Shown here: positions 1 to 9,451 of the stretch, piece by piece
Numbering within the stretch: the first letter of the stretch is position 1
Layout: each line of letters begins with the position of its first letter
Origin: Candidatus Devosia symbiotica
GTDB taxonomy: Bacteria; Pseudomonadota; Alphaproteobacteria; Rhizobiales; Devosiaceae
Reading direction: 5' to 3'
NCBI GenBank assembly: GCA_025050575.1
Contig: JALBVE010000016.1
Location: forward strand, 1-33,875
DNA length: 33,875 nucleotides
Program-made: the position numbers and the translations under genes
Notes under the pieces: model-generated
Told to the model about the DNA's origin: nothing
What the model saw: the letters and a program-made list of their open reading frames with translations, nothing else
The model's database searches: none

Positions 1-1706
1 CTATCAACTGGTGCTGAGTCCGGATACCGTTACTGACTTCGTCACCCAGGCGGACCGTCGCATGGCCGAGATGAAGGGGCACTTCCCGATCATCGAAAAG
101 GCTGCCGACGCCAGCGAGGTGGCTTAGCTGGCGGACGTCAAGCCGATGATGGATGCCTATTTCGCCAAAATCAACAATATGCTAGTTGTTGCTGCGGCCA
201 AGCCGTTCGATGCCGATGCGCTCAACGCAGCTCTGGCCGAAACACCCGCTGCCCAGCAGGTGATGACCGACACGATCAAGATGTATAGCCGCTATTCGGG
301 CGAGTTGATGGCCAGCATGCGCATCGAGGCTGAAGCTCCGGCGTTCACCGCCATGCTGACACTAGCCATTTTGGCTGCCGCCGGTATCGTTATCGGGCTG
401 GTCGCGAGCATACTGATGGGTCGTCGGACGATTGTCAATCCGATGCGCAAACTGACCCAGGCCATGCTCTAACTAGCCGATGGCGCGCTCGATGTGGACA
501 TTCCAGTTTCCCAGGCTAAGGACGAGATCGGTGCCATGGCTCGGGCGATCGAAGTATTTCGCCAGAATGCCAAACACGTTGCGGCGCTGAGCGCCGAAGA
601 AGCCGATCGCAATCTGAGCATTGTTGAACGAGCCGACATGATGGCGCTGCTACAAACCGAAGTGCGCTCGGTGATGCAGGCCGCCAGTGCCGGCAACTTC
701 GAGCGGCGCGTCCCGACCAATTTTAGCGATAACGAGCTCAACGACCTAGCAATCGGCATCAACGGCCTGGTCGAAGCGGTTGATCGCGGCTTGGCTGAAA
801 CCGGCAAGGTGCTGTCGGCCATCGCCAATACCGACCTGACCCAGCGCATTACCGGCCATTACGAAGGGGGGCGTTCGGCGCTCTCAAGAACAATACCAAT
901 GCCATTGCCGCAGAGCTGGCCGATATCGTTGCCCAGCTGCAGGGCGCGTCGCGCTCGCTCAAGACAGCGACCAGCGAAATTCTGGCCGGCGCCAATGATC
1001 TGAGCGAACGCACCAAGCGTCAGGCCGCCACTATCGAGGCAACCTCGGCCGCCATGAAGCAGCTGGCGACCACCGTGATGGAAAACGCCAAGTGGGCGCA
1101 GAATGCCAAGGGATAAGACCGAGGATGTTACCGTCTCGGCCGAACAGAGTGGTGAGATCATGGCCCAGGCGACCAGCGCGATGGAACGCATCACCAGTTC
1201 CTCCTCCAAGATCTCTAAGACATCGCCTTCCAGGCTAATCTGCTGGCGCTGAACGCTTCGGTGGAAGTGGCCCGGGCAGGCGATATCGGCAAGGGCTTTA
1301 CTGTCGCGGCTGTGGAAATGCGGCGGCTAGCGCAGCCGACAGCTTCGGCGTTGGCAGACGTCAAGGTGCTGATCGAACAGAGCGCCAATGAAGTGCGCGC
1401 AGACAGCCGGCTGGCTGCCGATGCGGCAGAACGTCTCAATGGTATTCTGGAAGGCGTGCGCGCCAGTTCGATGCTGATGGACGGCATTTCCAGCGACAGC
1501 CAGGAACAGTCCACCGGCAATCAGCGAAGTCAGCGTCACGGTGCGTCAGATGGACGAGATGATCCAGCACAACGCGGCACTGATGGAAGATAAAGAATGC
1601 TTCCATCGAGCAGACCGAAACCCAGGCCACTCAGCTCGACGCGATTGTCAACATCTTCAAGGTCAGCCGTGGTCGGTCGCAGTGCAGCATGGCCTGCGCT
1701 GCCTAG
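1..1706 (+). pseudogene. Methyl-accepting chemotaxis protein, decayed, 5' end outside window
   Basis: Remnant of a membrane chemoreceptor that would sense a ligand in the periplasm and signal to CheA. Reading across broken frames gives a helical periplasmic sensor part, a transmembrane segment near 355-420, one or two HAMP-like stretches (470-860) and the cytoplasmic signalling tip with NLLALNASVE near 1235-1266, ending with the usual QLDAIVNIFKV tail near 1640. Damage: TAG at 125-127, TAA at 470-472, a frameshift near 870 after a G run, another near 1108, a small deletion plus frameshift near 1216 that removes part of the tip, and further frameshifts near 1520 and 1588. With this many lesions spread over the gene it cannot make a working receptor, and base-calling error alone is an unlikely cause because the adjacent ABC gene is clean. 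Confidence 0.9.
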
Positions 1707-1732
1707 GCTTAGTGCGCCTAACCAAAATACAA

Positions 1733-1757
1733 AACGTCGGGGACTTGCCCTGGCGTT
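1733..1757. terminator. Bidirectional intrinsic terminator candidate
   Basis: A 10-bp stem (two G-T wobbles) with a 5-base loop lies between the ends of the convergent chemoreceptor remnant and the ABC exporter. On the plus strand it is followed by TCTTCTT; on the minus strand by TTTTGTATTTT. The minus-strand side looks the better terminator and would end the ABC exporter transcript. Confidence 0.6.
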
Positions 1758-1766
1758 TCTTCTTGC

Positions 1767-3575
1767 TCAGGCCACATTGAGGCCCTTGGTCAGCTCCAGC
1801 GCCTGACGCTCGAACAGACGGCGATAAATGCCACCCTTGAGCTTGATCAGCGCCTGGTGATCACCCTCTTCAACGATGCGTCCCCTATCAAACACCAACA
1901 GGCGATCAAGCCCCCGCACCGTCGACAGCCGGTGGGCAATCACCAGCGTGGTACGACCCACCATCAGGCGCTCCATGGCCTCTTGGATCTGGACTTCGCT
2001 TTCGCTGTCCAGGCTTGAGGTCGCTTCATCTAGGATCAACAGCCGCGCATCGGCCAGGAACGCCCGGGCAATGGCGACGCGCTGCCGCTCGCCACTCGAC
2101 AGTTTGACGCCCCGCTCACCCACCATGGTCTCATAGCCCTTGGGCAGATCGACAATGAAGTGGTGGGCATTGGCCTGGATTGCTGCCAGCTCGATCTCGG
2201 CACGTGTCGCGCTAGGGCGGGCATAGGCGATGTTCTCGGCCAGGGTCCGATGAAACAGGATTGGTTCCTGCTGCACGATGGCGATCTGGCCGCGCAGGCT
2301 GGACTGCTGCACATTGGCAATGTTCTGCCCATCAATGGTGATGGTACCCTGATTGATGTCGTAGAGCCGCTGGATCAGCTTGACAAAGGTGGTCTTGCCT
2401 GAGCCAGAGTGACCCACCAGCCCGACCCGTTCACCTGGGGCGATCTTGACCAAGAAATCCCGATACAACGGGGTGGCGTGCGCGCCATACTGGAACGTGA
2501 CATTGTCAAACGCGATGGCCCCGGCGCCGATCCGGATCGGGCCGGCCCCGGCATGGTCTTCAATCCCTAGAGGCTGACCATCGAGGGCCACTAGCTCCTC
2601 CATATCATTGACCGAGAGTTGCAGATTACGGATGTGCTGAGCAACATCGCGCAGATGCCCCTGCAACACAAAGAACATGGTCAACACGAAGGTAATGTCA
2701 CCTGGCGTTGCCAGGCCCTGGCGCCACAGCAGGAGCGCCGTGCCCAGAATGGCTGCTTGCATCGCCGCGAGCATGAGGCCGTAGGCGCCACCACTGAGTG
2801 TGCCGCGCTGCCAGACCCGTCTTGTGCGCTTGCGCCATTTGCCAACGACCCGCTCAAGAATGGCTTCCTCGCGGGTCTCGGCACCGAAGGCCTTGACCAC
2901 CGAGTTGCAGCTGACCGCGTCGGCCAGCGCACCGCCCATCCTGGTATCCCAGGCATTGGCCAATGTACCGGCGGGCGCGACAAAGCCGACCTGCATCCAA
3001 AATGTTAGTCCGACATAGAGCAGCGAGCCCAGACCAACAACCAGGCCCATGACCGGCCAGGCGGCTCCCAGAATAGCGGTCGCGCCCACCAGCATGACAA
3101 TGGAGGGCCACAGGGCAATCAACAGCGTGTCGTTGAGCAGGTCGAGCGCGCCCGAACCACGCGTGATCTTGCGTACGGTCGAACCAGCAAAGCTGTTGGC
3201 GTGCCAATCGGTCGAAAACCGCTGCACTCGATGAAAGGCATCGGCGATGACGTCTTTCATCATCCTCAGTGTAAATCCGATCAGGCTGAAGAACACTAGT
3301 TGGCGCAGAACGACCGAACCCACAAAGAGGCTGAGCATGATCAGGAATGCCGACAGAGCAGCACTCCAAAAGGCTTCATTGATGCCGCTTCCAGAAGCAA
3401 CTGCGTCCACCATGCGTCCGGCAAAGATCGGACTAAACGCCTCGGCCAGGGTGGCGCCGAGCACCAGCGTGGCGATCAACGTCGCCCGCCATGGCTGCTT
3501 AGCCCAGTGGCGAAAGGTGTAGCCGAGCACGTCGCGGAGCGTGTCGGCGCGGAAATCGAGTTTCTTGCGACTCAT
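1767..3575 (-). CDS. ABC exporter, fused permease and ATPase (half-transporter)
   Basis: A 602-residue half-transporter of the lipid/multidrug exporter type; two copies or a partner would form the pump in the inner membrane. The N-terminal half (about 30-320) has around six hydrophobic helices of the ABC type 1 membrane domain. The ATPase half shows Walker A GHSGSGKT (388-395), the Q-loop region QQEPILFHRTLAENI (435-449), the signature LSSGERQR (492-499), Walker B LLILDEATSSLD (512-523) and the H-loop IAHRLST. All nucleotide-binding motifs are intact and the length is normal. It stands alone, facing the chemoreceptor remnant, with a terminator candidate between them. The substrate cannot be read from the sequence. 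The ATG at 3575 gives a plausible cytoplasmic leader before the first helix. Confidence 0.93.
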   Translation of the reverse strand: MSRKKLDFRADTLRDVLGYTFRHWAKQPWRATLIATLVLGATLAEAFSPIFAGRMVDAVASGSGINEAFWSAALSAFLIMLSLFVGSVVLRQLVFFSLIGFTLRMMKDVIADAFHRVQRFSTDWHANSFAGSTVRKITRGSGALDLLNDTLLIALWPSIVMLVGATAILGAAWPVMGLVVGLGSLLYVGLTFWMQVGFVAPAGTLANAWDTRMGGALADAVSCNSVVKAFGAETREEAILERVVGKWRKRTRRVWQRGTLSGGAYGLMLAAMQAAILGTALLLWRQGLATPGDITFVLTMFFVLQGHLRDVAQHIRNLQLSVNDMEELVALDGQPLGIEDHAGAGPIRIGAGAIAFDNVTFQYGAHATPLYRDFLVKIAPGERVGLVGHSGSGKTTFVKLIQRLYDINQGTITIDGQNIANVQQSSLRGQIAIVQQEPILFHRTLAENIAYARPSATRAEIELAAIQANAHHFIVDLPKGYETMVGERGVKLSSGERQRVAIARAFLADARLLILDEATSSLDSESEVQIQEAMERLMVGRTTLVIAHRLSTVRGLDRLLVFDRGRIVEEGDHQALIKLKGGIYRRLFERQALELTKGLNVA

Positions 3576-4063
3576 ATTGGCAGCCCGACCCCGTTTTCCG
3601 GTGGTCGGCCCTCAAAAACAGAGATAATATAAAGACACAGTCGAAATGGGATGAAATGATCCGGTCAGATCGATCGGGCTATGATGGAAAGAACCGCGAG
3701 CGGCGGCCCTTGTCGGCGGGCCGCGGATAGCAGGGACCTAGGCCCTAAATTTGCCTGCCGGGAGTTTGATGAGTGTCACTGTCATACAACGCCTCCCTGG
3801 TTGGTGATCTGAAGCGGTTCGAAACTTGTAGCAAAAGCCACCGCACTTGCCAATCGGGAAAACCACATCCGTGGCGCAAGTGATGCAGGAAAGCCACAAG
3901 CTCTCGCTAGGGACTCTGTCGGCGACATACCAGGACCTCAGCATCCTGACTATTGTCGAGCTCACGCTCGATCAGTGCGACCCGATACAGCAACCAGACA
4001 GGCGCGTCGACTCCCGAGTAAACCCACGAGAGCCGAGAGACAATTTGCGGTCGTTGGGCGGCG
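3576..4063. other. Intergenic stretch without a recognisable gene
   Basis: About 490 bases between the ABC exporter start and a small membrane protein gene. The plus-strand reading from 3847 to 4074 looks somewhat protein-like (it contains LSATYQDLSILTIVELTLDQ) but matches no family I know, and no good start or ribosome site precedes it. It may be a gene remnant. I see no tRNA or riboswitch here. Confidence 0.4.
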
Positions 4064-4177
4064 CTAGGACTTGAGGTCGATTTTGCGGGTCATCCAAGTG
4101 CCACAGGCCAGACCTACCATGAACAACACGAATATGCTGCTGACGCCGAACAGAACCAAACCCAGATTGGCAACCAT
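4064..4177 (-). CDS. Putative 37-residue single-pass membrane protein
   Basis: A short open frame of 37 codons. It starts MVANLGLVLFGVSSIF, continues through one long hydrophobic helix (about residues 4-26), and ends in a basic tail TRKIDLKS, giving the profile of a small inner-membrane protein with the tail in the cytoplasm. A GGAG Shine-Dalgarno sequence lies 8 bases before the ATG, and the frame ends in TAG at 4064-4066. Support is the ribosome site plus the helix-and-basic-tail pattern. I do not recognise the family and cannot assign a function. It runs opposite to the aminopeptidase gene that begins 157 bases away. Confidence 0.5.
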   Translation of the reverse strand: MVANLGLVLFGVSSIFVLFMVGLACGTWMTRKIDLKS

Positions 4178-4334
4178 GATCGAAACTCCGATAGTGAGAG
4201 CTTCTTGCTCGCATGGCGAGCGAGCTTCACCATTAATTCAGGTCAAGAAATTTTGCGTTTTGCCTGGATGGCGCAGATGCCGTACCGAGCATAGGGTCGC
4301 GCCAACCGATTCAAACCAAAAGGCTTTCGCCCAA

Positions 4335-5567
4335 ATGATCATTAATCCCGTCAAGCTCGATAAACTCGCCCAGGTCGCCATCAAAGTCGGCTTGCAGCTG
4401 GCCGAGGGTCAGGATCTGGTGGTGACAGCGCCGATGACGGCCGCGCCACTGGTTCGCCGCATCACCGAGCATGCCTACAAAGCCGGTGCAGGCGTGGTGA
4501 CCGCGATTTATTCGGATGAGGAAGCCACCCTGGCCCGCTATCAACATGCCCATGACGCCAGTTTCGACAAGGCGGCGGGCTGGCTCTATTCGGGCATGGC
4601 TGAAGCCTTCAAGGGCAATGCGGCCCGACTGGCTATTGCGGGCGACAATCCGATGATGCTGAGCGGGCAGGATCCTGATAAGGTCAGCCGGGCCCAGCGT
4701 GCCAATTCGGCGGCCTACAAACCGGCGCTGCAGCTGATCGCCGGCTTTGACATCAACTGGAACATCGTCTCCTACCCCAGCGCTGCCTGGGCAAAACTGG
4801 TGTTTCCCAATGACAGCGAAGAGGTTGCCGTCGGCAAGCTGGCCGATGCGATCTTCAAGGCATCGCGCGTCGATGCGGATGATCCCATCGCTGCCTGGGC
4901 TGAGCACAACGCTAATCTGAAGGCGCGTTGGACCTGGCTGAATGGCAAGTCGTTCTCGGCGCTGAAATATACCGGTCCGGGCACCGATCTGACCGTTGGG
5001 CTGGCCGATGCCCACCGCTGGAAAGGGGGCGCATCAGAAGCCAAGAACGGCATTACTTGCAACCCCAATATCCCAACCGAAGAAGTGTTCACCACCCCGC
5101 ACCGACTGCGCGTCGATGGCTATGTCGTGGCCACCAAGCCACTGAGCCACAATGGTATGCTAATCGAGGAAATGCAGGCGCGGTTCGAGGGTGGACGACT
5201 GGTTGAACTCAAGGCGTCCAAGGGACAGGACGCCTTCAACAAGGTGCTCGACACCGATGAGGGCGGCCGTCACCTCGGCGAAGTGGCGCTGGTGCCGCAT
5301 TCCTCACCCATCTCGGCTTCGGGTATCCTGTTCTTCAACACGCTCTATGACGAGAATGCGTCCTGCCACATCGCGCAGGGCCAGTGCTATTCAGATTGCT
5401 TTGTTGGCGGCAAGGATCTGACCCAGGCCGAAATCAATGCCCGCGGCGGCAACAGCTCGAACATCCATATCGACTGGATGATCGGCTCAGACAAGATCGA
5501 CATTGACGGGGTTCATGTCGATGGTAGCGTTGAGCCGGTAATGCGCAAGGGCGAATGGGCCAACTAA
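4335..5567 (+). CDS. M29-family metallo-aminopeptidase (AmpS/PepS type)
   Basis: A 410-residue cytoplasmic aminopeptidase that removes N-terminal residues from peptides with a two-metal centre. The start at 4335 (MIINPVKLDKLAQVAIKVG) matches the family N-terminus; the frame is open further upstream to 4071 but that part has no family character and overlaps the small gene on the other strand. Length is normal for M29. The metal-site blocks are all present: PTEEVFT, LGEVALVPH, LYDENASCHIA and NIHIDWMIGS, which supply the glutamate, histidine and aspartate ligands. The ribosome site is weak (AAGG, somewhat distant). It is monocistronic or followed by the damaged secreted-protein gene. No lesion was seen. 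Confidence 0.92.
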   Translation: MIINPVKLDKLAQVAIKVGLQLAEGQDLVVTAPMTAAPLVRRITEHAYKAGAGVVTAIYSDEEATLARYQHAHDASFDKAAGWLYSGMAEAFKGNAARLAIAGDNPMMLSGQDPDKVSRAQRANSAAYKPALQLIAGFDINWNIVSYPSAAWAKLVFPNDSEEVAVGKLADAIFKASRVDADDPIAAWAEHNANLKARWTWLNGKSFSALKYTGPGTDLTVGLADAHRWKGGASEAKNGITCNPNIPTEEVFTTPHRLRVDGYVVATKPLSHNGMLIEEMQARFEGGRLVELKASKGQDAFNKVLDTDEGGRHLGEVALVPHSSPISASGILFFNTLYDENASCHIAQGQCYSDCFVGGKDLTQAEINARGGNSSNIHIDWMIGSDKIDIDGVHVDGSVEPVMRKGEWAN

Positions 5568-5593
5568 CAGGCTAGGCGTCAGGGGGAGCCGGC

Positions 5594-6042
5594 ATGAGAA
5601 AACTGGTATTGGTGTTGAATGTGCTGGCTCTGACGCAATCTGCCTGGACGCTGACGGTGTTGGAGAGCGACTTGCGACCTCTGTGCCCGACACTTCGGGC
5701 AATTATGTCGAGGCGAGCACGACGCAGGTGCCGTTGACGGAAGGCACTTGCTACGATTGGCACCTGCATCTGCAAAAGGTCAAGGGCGATGTAAATGTCA
5801 CTGAGATCTATAAACCTTGCTCGCCCCTCCCTGCGACTTGGGAACTAGGCGCCGACAGCATGACAACCCCCTCCGACGACCTGCTCACGGCCACCACGCC
5901 GCTGACCCTGTCTCCCGAGAATAGCTGGATCAGCAGTGGCTGGTGTGTCGCCATCGGCGACACGGCGGACGACTATCTCATCGAGATCATGTCCGGCGAC
6001 ACGACGCTCGAGACATTCGCCTTCGAACTGCGCGAGCCGTGA
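5594..6042 (+). pseudogene. Unrecognised secreted protein with probable frameshift
   Basis: An ATG at 5594 follows GGGGGAG and opens with MRKLVLVLNVLALTQSA, a basic then hydrophobic start like a signal peptide. That frame runs into nonsense within about 45 codons. The protein-like part continues in another frame from about 5683 (PDTSGNYVEASTTQVP, then several cysteine and tryptophan residues) to the TGA at 6042. A single frameshift between about 5640 and 5680 would join a signal peptide to a roughly 120-residue exported domain. I do not recognise the family. It could alternatively be a shorter gene starting with GTG at 5683, but no ribosome site supports that. Confidence 0.5.
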
Positions 6043-6164
6043 GGCCTGGGGCGATCCATTCGCCATCGATGACGTGGATCTGTCCGATAAGTATAGGTGG
6101 CGTCGGTCAAATAGACTGCCAGATCAGCGGCGTGGAAGTGCCCGCGCAAATGGAGAAACTCATA

Positions 6165-6272
6165 ATGGCCCATATCGACCCTGACCGTATTGCAGTATCG
6201 ACCTGGTCGCTGCACTGTCTGTTCGGCGCGACTTACCCGCACGACCTGACGACCACCGCGATCGGGCCATAG
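6165..6272 (+). pseudogene. N-terminal stub of a sugar-phosphate isomerase/epimerase-like TIM barrel
   Basis: Only about 35 codons remain, starting at an ATG with GGAG 10 bases upstream. The reading DPDRIAVSTWSLH followed by TYPHDLTT resembles the first strand of xylose-isomerase-like TIM-barrel proteins, where STWSLH is typical of the opening beta strand. The frame then ends in TAG exactly where homology to a LOG-family gene on the opposite strand begins, so the rest of the barrel has been deleted. The family call rests on a short segment and is moderate. The product would be non-functional. Confidence 0.5.
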
Positions 6273-6589
6273 TATCGCGCGGCAGCCAGCAGGTTCTTAC
6301 GCTGCACATCGTTTTTGGCGGTCCAGGCGTCCTTGCCCGGCTCGGGGAGCCGTGCCCCGCCAAACAACACGACGGTAGAGTTGATGCCGCGTTCGCGCAG
6401 CGAGAGTTCGGCCTTGAGATATTCAAGCTGAAAGCGGATGCCGCGCGTTTCGTCGGAGGTCAGGAATTCGTCATCGGCAAAAGCCAGTTGGAAGGCCGAC
6501 GACTCGGTCTGGGGTGTTCTCGGTGCAAGCTTGGCGGAGGCCACATCCTGTTTGAAGGTCCGCAATGAAGTTGGTTGCCGCTTGGCCAT
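6233..6589 (-). pseudogene. LOG-family (TIGR00730-like) nucleotide phosphoribohydrolase, C-terminus deleted
   Basis: The 118-codon frame keeps the N-terminal part of a LOG-family protein: FLTSDETRGIRFQLEYLK, then STVVLFGGARLPEP and LAAARYYG. These match the lead-in helix and first Rossmann strand of the large bacterial LOG proteins, which cleave nucleoside 5'-monophosphates. The catalytic PGGxGTxxE block and the whole second half are missing, because homology stops near 6273 at the junction with the TIM-barrel stub. The last residues of the open frame are foreign sequence. No IS end is visible at the junction. Confidence 0.7.
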
Positions 6590-6646
6590 AAATGCACACT
6601 CCGATGAACTTGCCTAGCCGACAGCGCACCGCCACAATTTGGAGAC

Positions 6647-7503
6647 ATGGCTCAGGGCATAACCAGCCCAGTGAAGCGGAGCAAGAACCGCGCACGCGGT
6701 CATTGGCTGGGTTGCCACGTGGACGGTTTGTCGACGGACCGTGGAGCTTCTGGTGTTCGGCCTCAAACAGACCTGGACATGCCTGTTCGGCTGCCTCATG
6801 CTGGGCATGATCCAGGTCACCCGGCTGTGATGGCCGGAGGTCAGCATTGCGCGCTACGACGCCTGGTTCGTGGCTACCCTGGTTATCCAGATCGGCATGG
6901 TCCTGTTCCGGCTCTAGACCTGGGAAGAAGCCCGCGTCATCCTGATTTTCCATCTGGTCGGCGCCGGCATGGAGCTGTTCAAGACTTACGCTGGATCGCG
7001 GACCTATCCCGAGGACGCATTGTTCCGGATCGGCAGCGTGCCTCTGTTTTCTGGCTGCATGTATGCCTGTGTCGGCTCCTACATGGCACATATCCAGCGC
7101 ATTTTCGACATCCGCTTTTCCGCCTATCCGCCGCAATGGGTGACCGCAGTGCTGGCAGTAGCTGCCTACGTCAATTTCTTCAGCCACCACTATGATTTTC
7201 GATTTTCGCTGGGTGCTGTTCGTTGCCATTACGGCTTTGTACTGGAGGAGCGCCATGCATTATCGCATATTCCGCTTCCGCCACCGCATGCCCATGCTAC
7301 TTGCTTTCCTGCTGGTGGCCCTGTTCATCTGAATAGTGGAGAACATCGGCACCTGGTCGCACGCTTGGGTTTACCTCGATCAGGTCGATGGCTGGACGCT
7401 GGTTGGCTGGAGCAAACTAAGCTTGTGGTACCTGCTGATGTTCATCTCGGTGGTCCTGGTGACACTGGTGCATTACCCGCGGCCTTATCAACAGGAAAGC
7501 TAA
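6647..7503 (+). pseudogene. DUF817 integral membrane protein, decayed
   Basis: Reading across frames recovers nearly the full length of a DUF817 multi-pass membrane protein of unknown function: VELLVFGLKQTW, TWEEARVILIFHLVG, GSVPLFSGCMY, AYPPQWVTAVLAV, YVNFFSHHY and ENIGTW are all recognisable. Lesions are a frameshift near 6725, TGA near 6827, TAG near 6915 (just before TWEEA), a frameshift near 7195 after YVNFFSHHY, and TGA near 7330 where the family has tryptophan (LFIW). The final codons are intact to TAA at 7501-7503. The gene lies just before the SRP RNA and is clearly dead. Confidence 0.85.
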
Positions 7504-7544
7504 AGGCCTTGCCATCGGCGCAATTAATTCGCATATAGCCCCTC

Positions 7545-7638
7545 GGGAGGTTGGCGCGGACGTGTTCCTCGCCAACCGGGTCAGGTCCGGAAGGAAGCAG
7601 CCCCAACGAGACCTTCACGGGTCGTTGCCAGCCTCCTA
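7545..7638 (+). ncRNA. ffs: Small bacterial signal recognition particle RNA (4.5S)
   Basis: Contains the invariant SRP domain IV core GGTCAGGTCCGGAAGGAAGC near 7579-7599. The 5' end GGGAGGTTGGC (7545-7555) pairs with the 3' end GCCAGCCTCC, with one G-U, closing the long hairpin of the small SRP RNA. It binds Ffh to target nascent membrane proteins to the translocon. It lies directly upstream of dnaX, a frequent arrangement in Hyphomicrobiales. The exact ends are estimated from the terminal pairing. Confidence 0.95.
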
Positions 7639-7702
7639 CTTGCCTCTAATAATGGTCCCATAACCATAGGCAGGTTCCCGAACCTTGACCTAGAGGGGTA
7701 CG

Positions 7703-9451
7703 ATGGCTGACGCTACGACCTCACCCTATCTCGTTCTCGCCCGCAAATACCGGCCGCGCGACTTCACGACGCTTGTCGGCCAGGATGCGATGGTCCAGAC
7801 GCTGGGCAATGCGTTCGCACAGAACCGCATCCATCACGCCTTCATTCTAACCGGGGTGCGCGGCGTGGGTAAAACCACGACCGCCCGCATTCTGGCGCGG
7901 GCTTTCAACTATGAAGACGCCAGTGGGCCGCACCCGACGCTCGACCTTAGCGTTGAGGGGGAGCACTGCCGGGCCATCATTGAAGGCCGTCATGTCGATG
8001 TGATCGAAATGGACGCCGCCTCTAATACTGGCATTGGCGACATTCGCGAGATCATCGATTCGGTCAAGTACGCGCCCTCATCGGCACCGTACAAAGTCTA
8101 TGTGATCGACGAAGTGCACATGCTGTCCATGGCGGCCTTCAACGGACTACTCAAGACTCTGGAAGAGCCCCCGTCCTATGTGAAGTTCATCTTTGCCACT
8201 ACCGAGATTCGCAAAGTTCCGGTGACGATCCTAAGCCGCTGCATGCGGTTTGATCTGCGCCGCATCACGCCCGAGATCATGTTGCGCTATCTCGAATCTA
8301 TCCTGAGCCAGGAGGGCATCGGCTTCGAGCCCGAAGCACTGGCGATGATCGTGCGCGCTGGCGAAGGCTCGGCCCGTGACAATCTGAGCCTGCTCGACCA
8401 GGCCATTGCCCATGGCAATGGCCTGGTGACGGCGGCAACGATCAAGGCTATGCTCGGCCTTGGCGACCGGGCGCGGATAATTGACCTGTTCGAAGAACTG
8501 ATGAGTGGCCAGATTGGCGACGCCATCGAGATCATGCGCAATCTTTACGACATGGGTGCCGATCCACAGACACTGGTCGCCGATCTAACTGATTTCACCC
8601 ATCTGGTTACCCGCATCAAGGTGGTGCCGGCGGCGGCCGATGACGTGCCCCTGACACCCGACGAGCGCAAACGCGGCGCCGAACTGGCCGGCAGGCTGCC
8701 AATGCGAGCGCTGACGCGAGCCTGGCAGATCCTGTTCAAGGGCTATGACGAGGTGGCGCGGGCCAACAATGGGCTGCAGGCCGCCGAAATGACGCTGATC
8801 CGGCTGGCTTATGCCGCCGATCTGCCCAGCCCGGATGATCTGATCGCCAAGCTGGCCAATCAGCCCGCGCCTGCCTCGGCCATGCAGTCGATGACGCCAA
8901 TACCACACGGCCCCTCCTGTAGGTCTTCGGGTGGCTCATCGGCGATGAGGGTTGAGCAGCCTCGCCCGGTGGCTACCGAGGCCATTGCCAGCCATCCTGT
9001 CATGCCGCAGGCCGTGATCGCACCGGCTCTGGCCACAGTGAGCAGCTACAAGGAGCTGATTGCCCTGGCGCAAGCCAAGCGCGACGTGCTGGTCAAGTTG
9101 GCGCTGGAAGGCTCGATGCGGCCCATTTCATTCGAACGGGGCCGCATTGAGGTGGTCCTGCTAGATGGCACGAATCCGGGCATCATCGCGACCTTGTCGG
9201 CTCGGCTGCAGGCCTGGACCGGCGAGCGCTGGCTGGTAATGGTGTCCAACAAGTCTCCCGAGGGGCTAACGGTGCGTCAGGAGACCGAACAGCGCAAACA
9301 GGCCGATCATGCCGTTGCGCATGAGGACCCTCTGGTGAGAGCCATTCTTGAAACATTTCCCGGGGCCAAGGTGGTCAACGTCAAGGTACGCGATGACGCC
9401 GCCATTGTTGAAAACGCTCCTTCGCCCTCACCTGAAGAGGACGACGAATGA
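7703..9451 (+). CDS. dnaX: DNA polymerase III subunit gamma/tau
   Basis: Clamp-loader ATPase of the replisome, 582 residues. The AAA+ module shows Walker A GVRGVGKTT (51-59), Walker B VYVIDEVH (132-139), the sensor region FIFATTEIRKVPVTILSRC with the SRC arginine finger (178-180), and the helical collar domain to about 370. The variable linker (about 390-450) is followed by the tau C-terminal domain (about 450-560). The zinc-binding cysteine cluster of the E. coli protein is not present (a single Cys near 89); this looks lineage-typical rather than damage. The ATG at 7703 follows a GAGGGG ribosome site. The stop overlaps the ybaB start by four bases (ATGA), indicating translational coupling in the dnaX-ybaB-recR operon. 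Confidence 0.97.
   Translation: MADATTSPYLVLARKYRPRDFTTLVGQDAMVQTLGNAFAQNRIHHAFILTGVRGVGKTTTARILARAFNYEDASGPHPTLDLSVEGEHCRAIIEGRHVDVIEMDAASNTGIGDIREIIDSVKYAPSSAPYKVYVIDEVHMLSMAAFNGLLKTLEEPPSYVKFIFATTEIRKVPVTILSRCMRFDLRRITPEIMLRYLESILSQEGIGFEPEALAMIVRAGEGSARDNLSLLDQAIAHGNGLVTAATIKAMLGLGDRARIIDLFEELMSGQIGDAIEIMRNLYDMGADPQTLVADLTDFTHLVTRIKVVPAAADDVPLTPDERKRGAELAGRLPMRALTRAWQILFKGYDEVARANNGLQAAEMTLIRLAYAADLPSPDDLIAKLANQPAPASAMQSMTPIPHGPSCRSSGGSSAMRVEQPRPVATEAIASHPVMPQAVIAPALATVSSYKELIALAQAKRDVLVKLALEGSMRPISFERGRIEVVLLDGTNPGIIATLSARLQAWTGERWLVMVSNKSPEGLTVRQETEQRKQADHAVAHEDPLVRAILETFPGAKVVNVKVRDDAAIVENAPSPSPEEDDE

Noticed and set aside
4071..4334. N-terminal extension of the aminopeptidase frame
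   Set aside because: No family similarity, overlaps the small minus-strand gene, and M29 proteins begin at about 4335.
4311..5015. Minus-strand open frame of 234 codons
   Set aside because: Antisense to the M29 aminopeptidase, with no domain or ribosome site.
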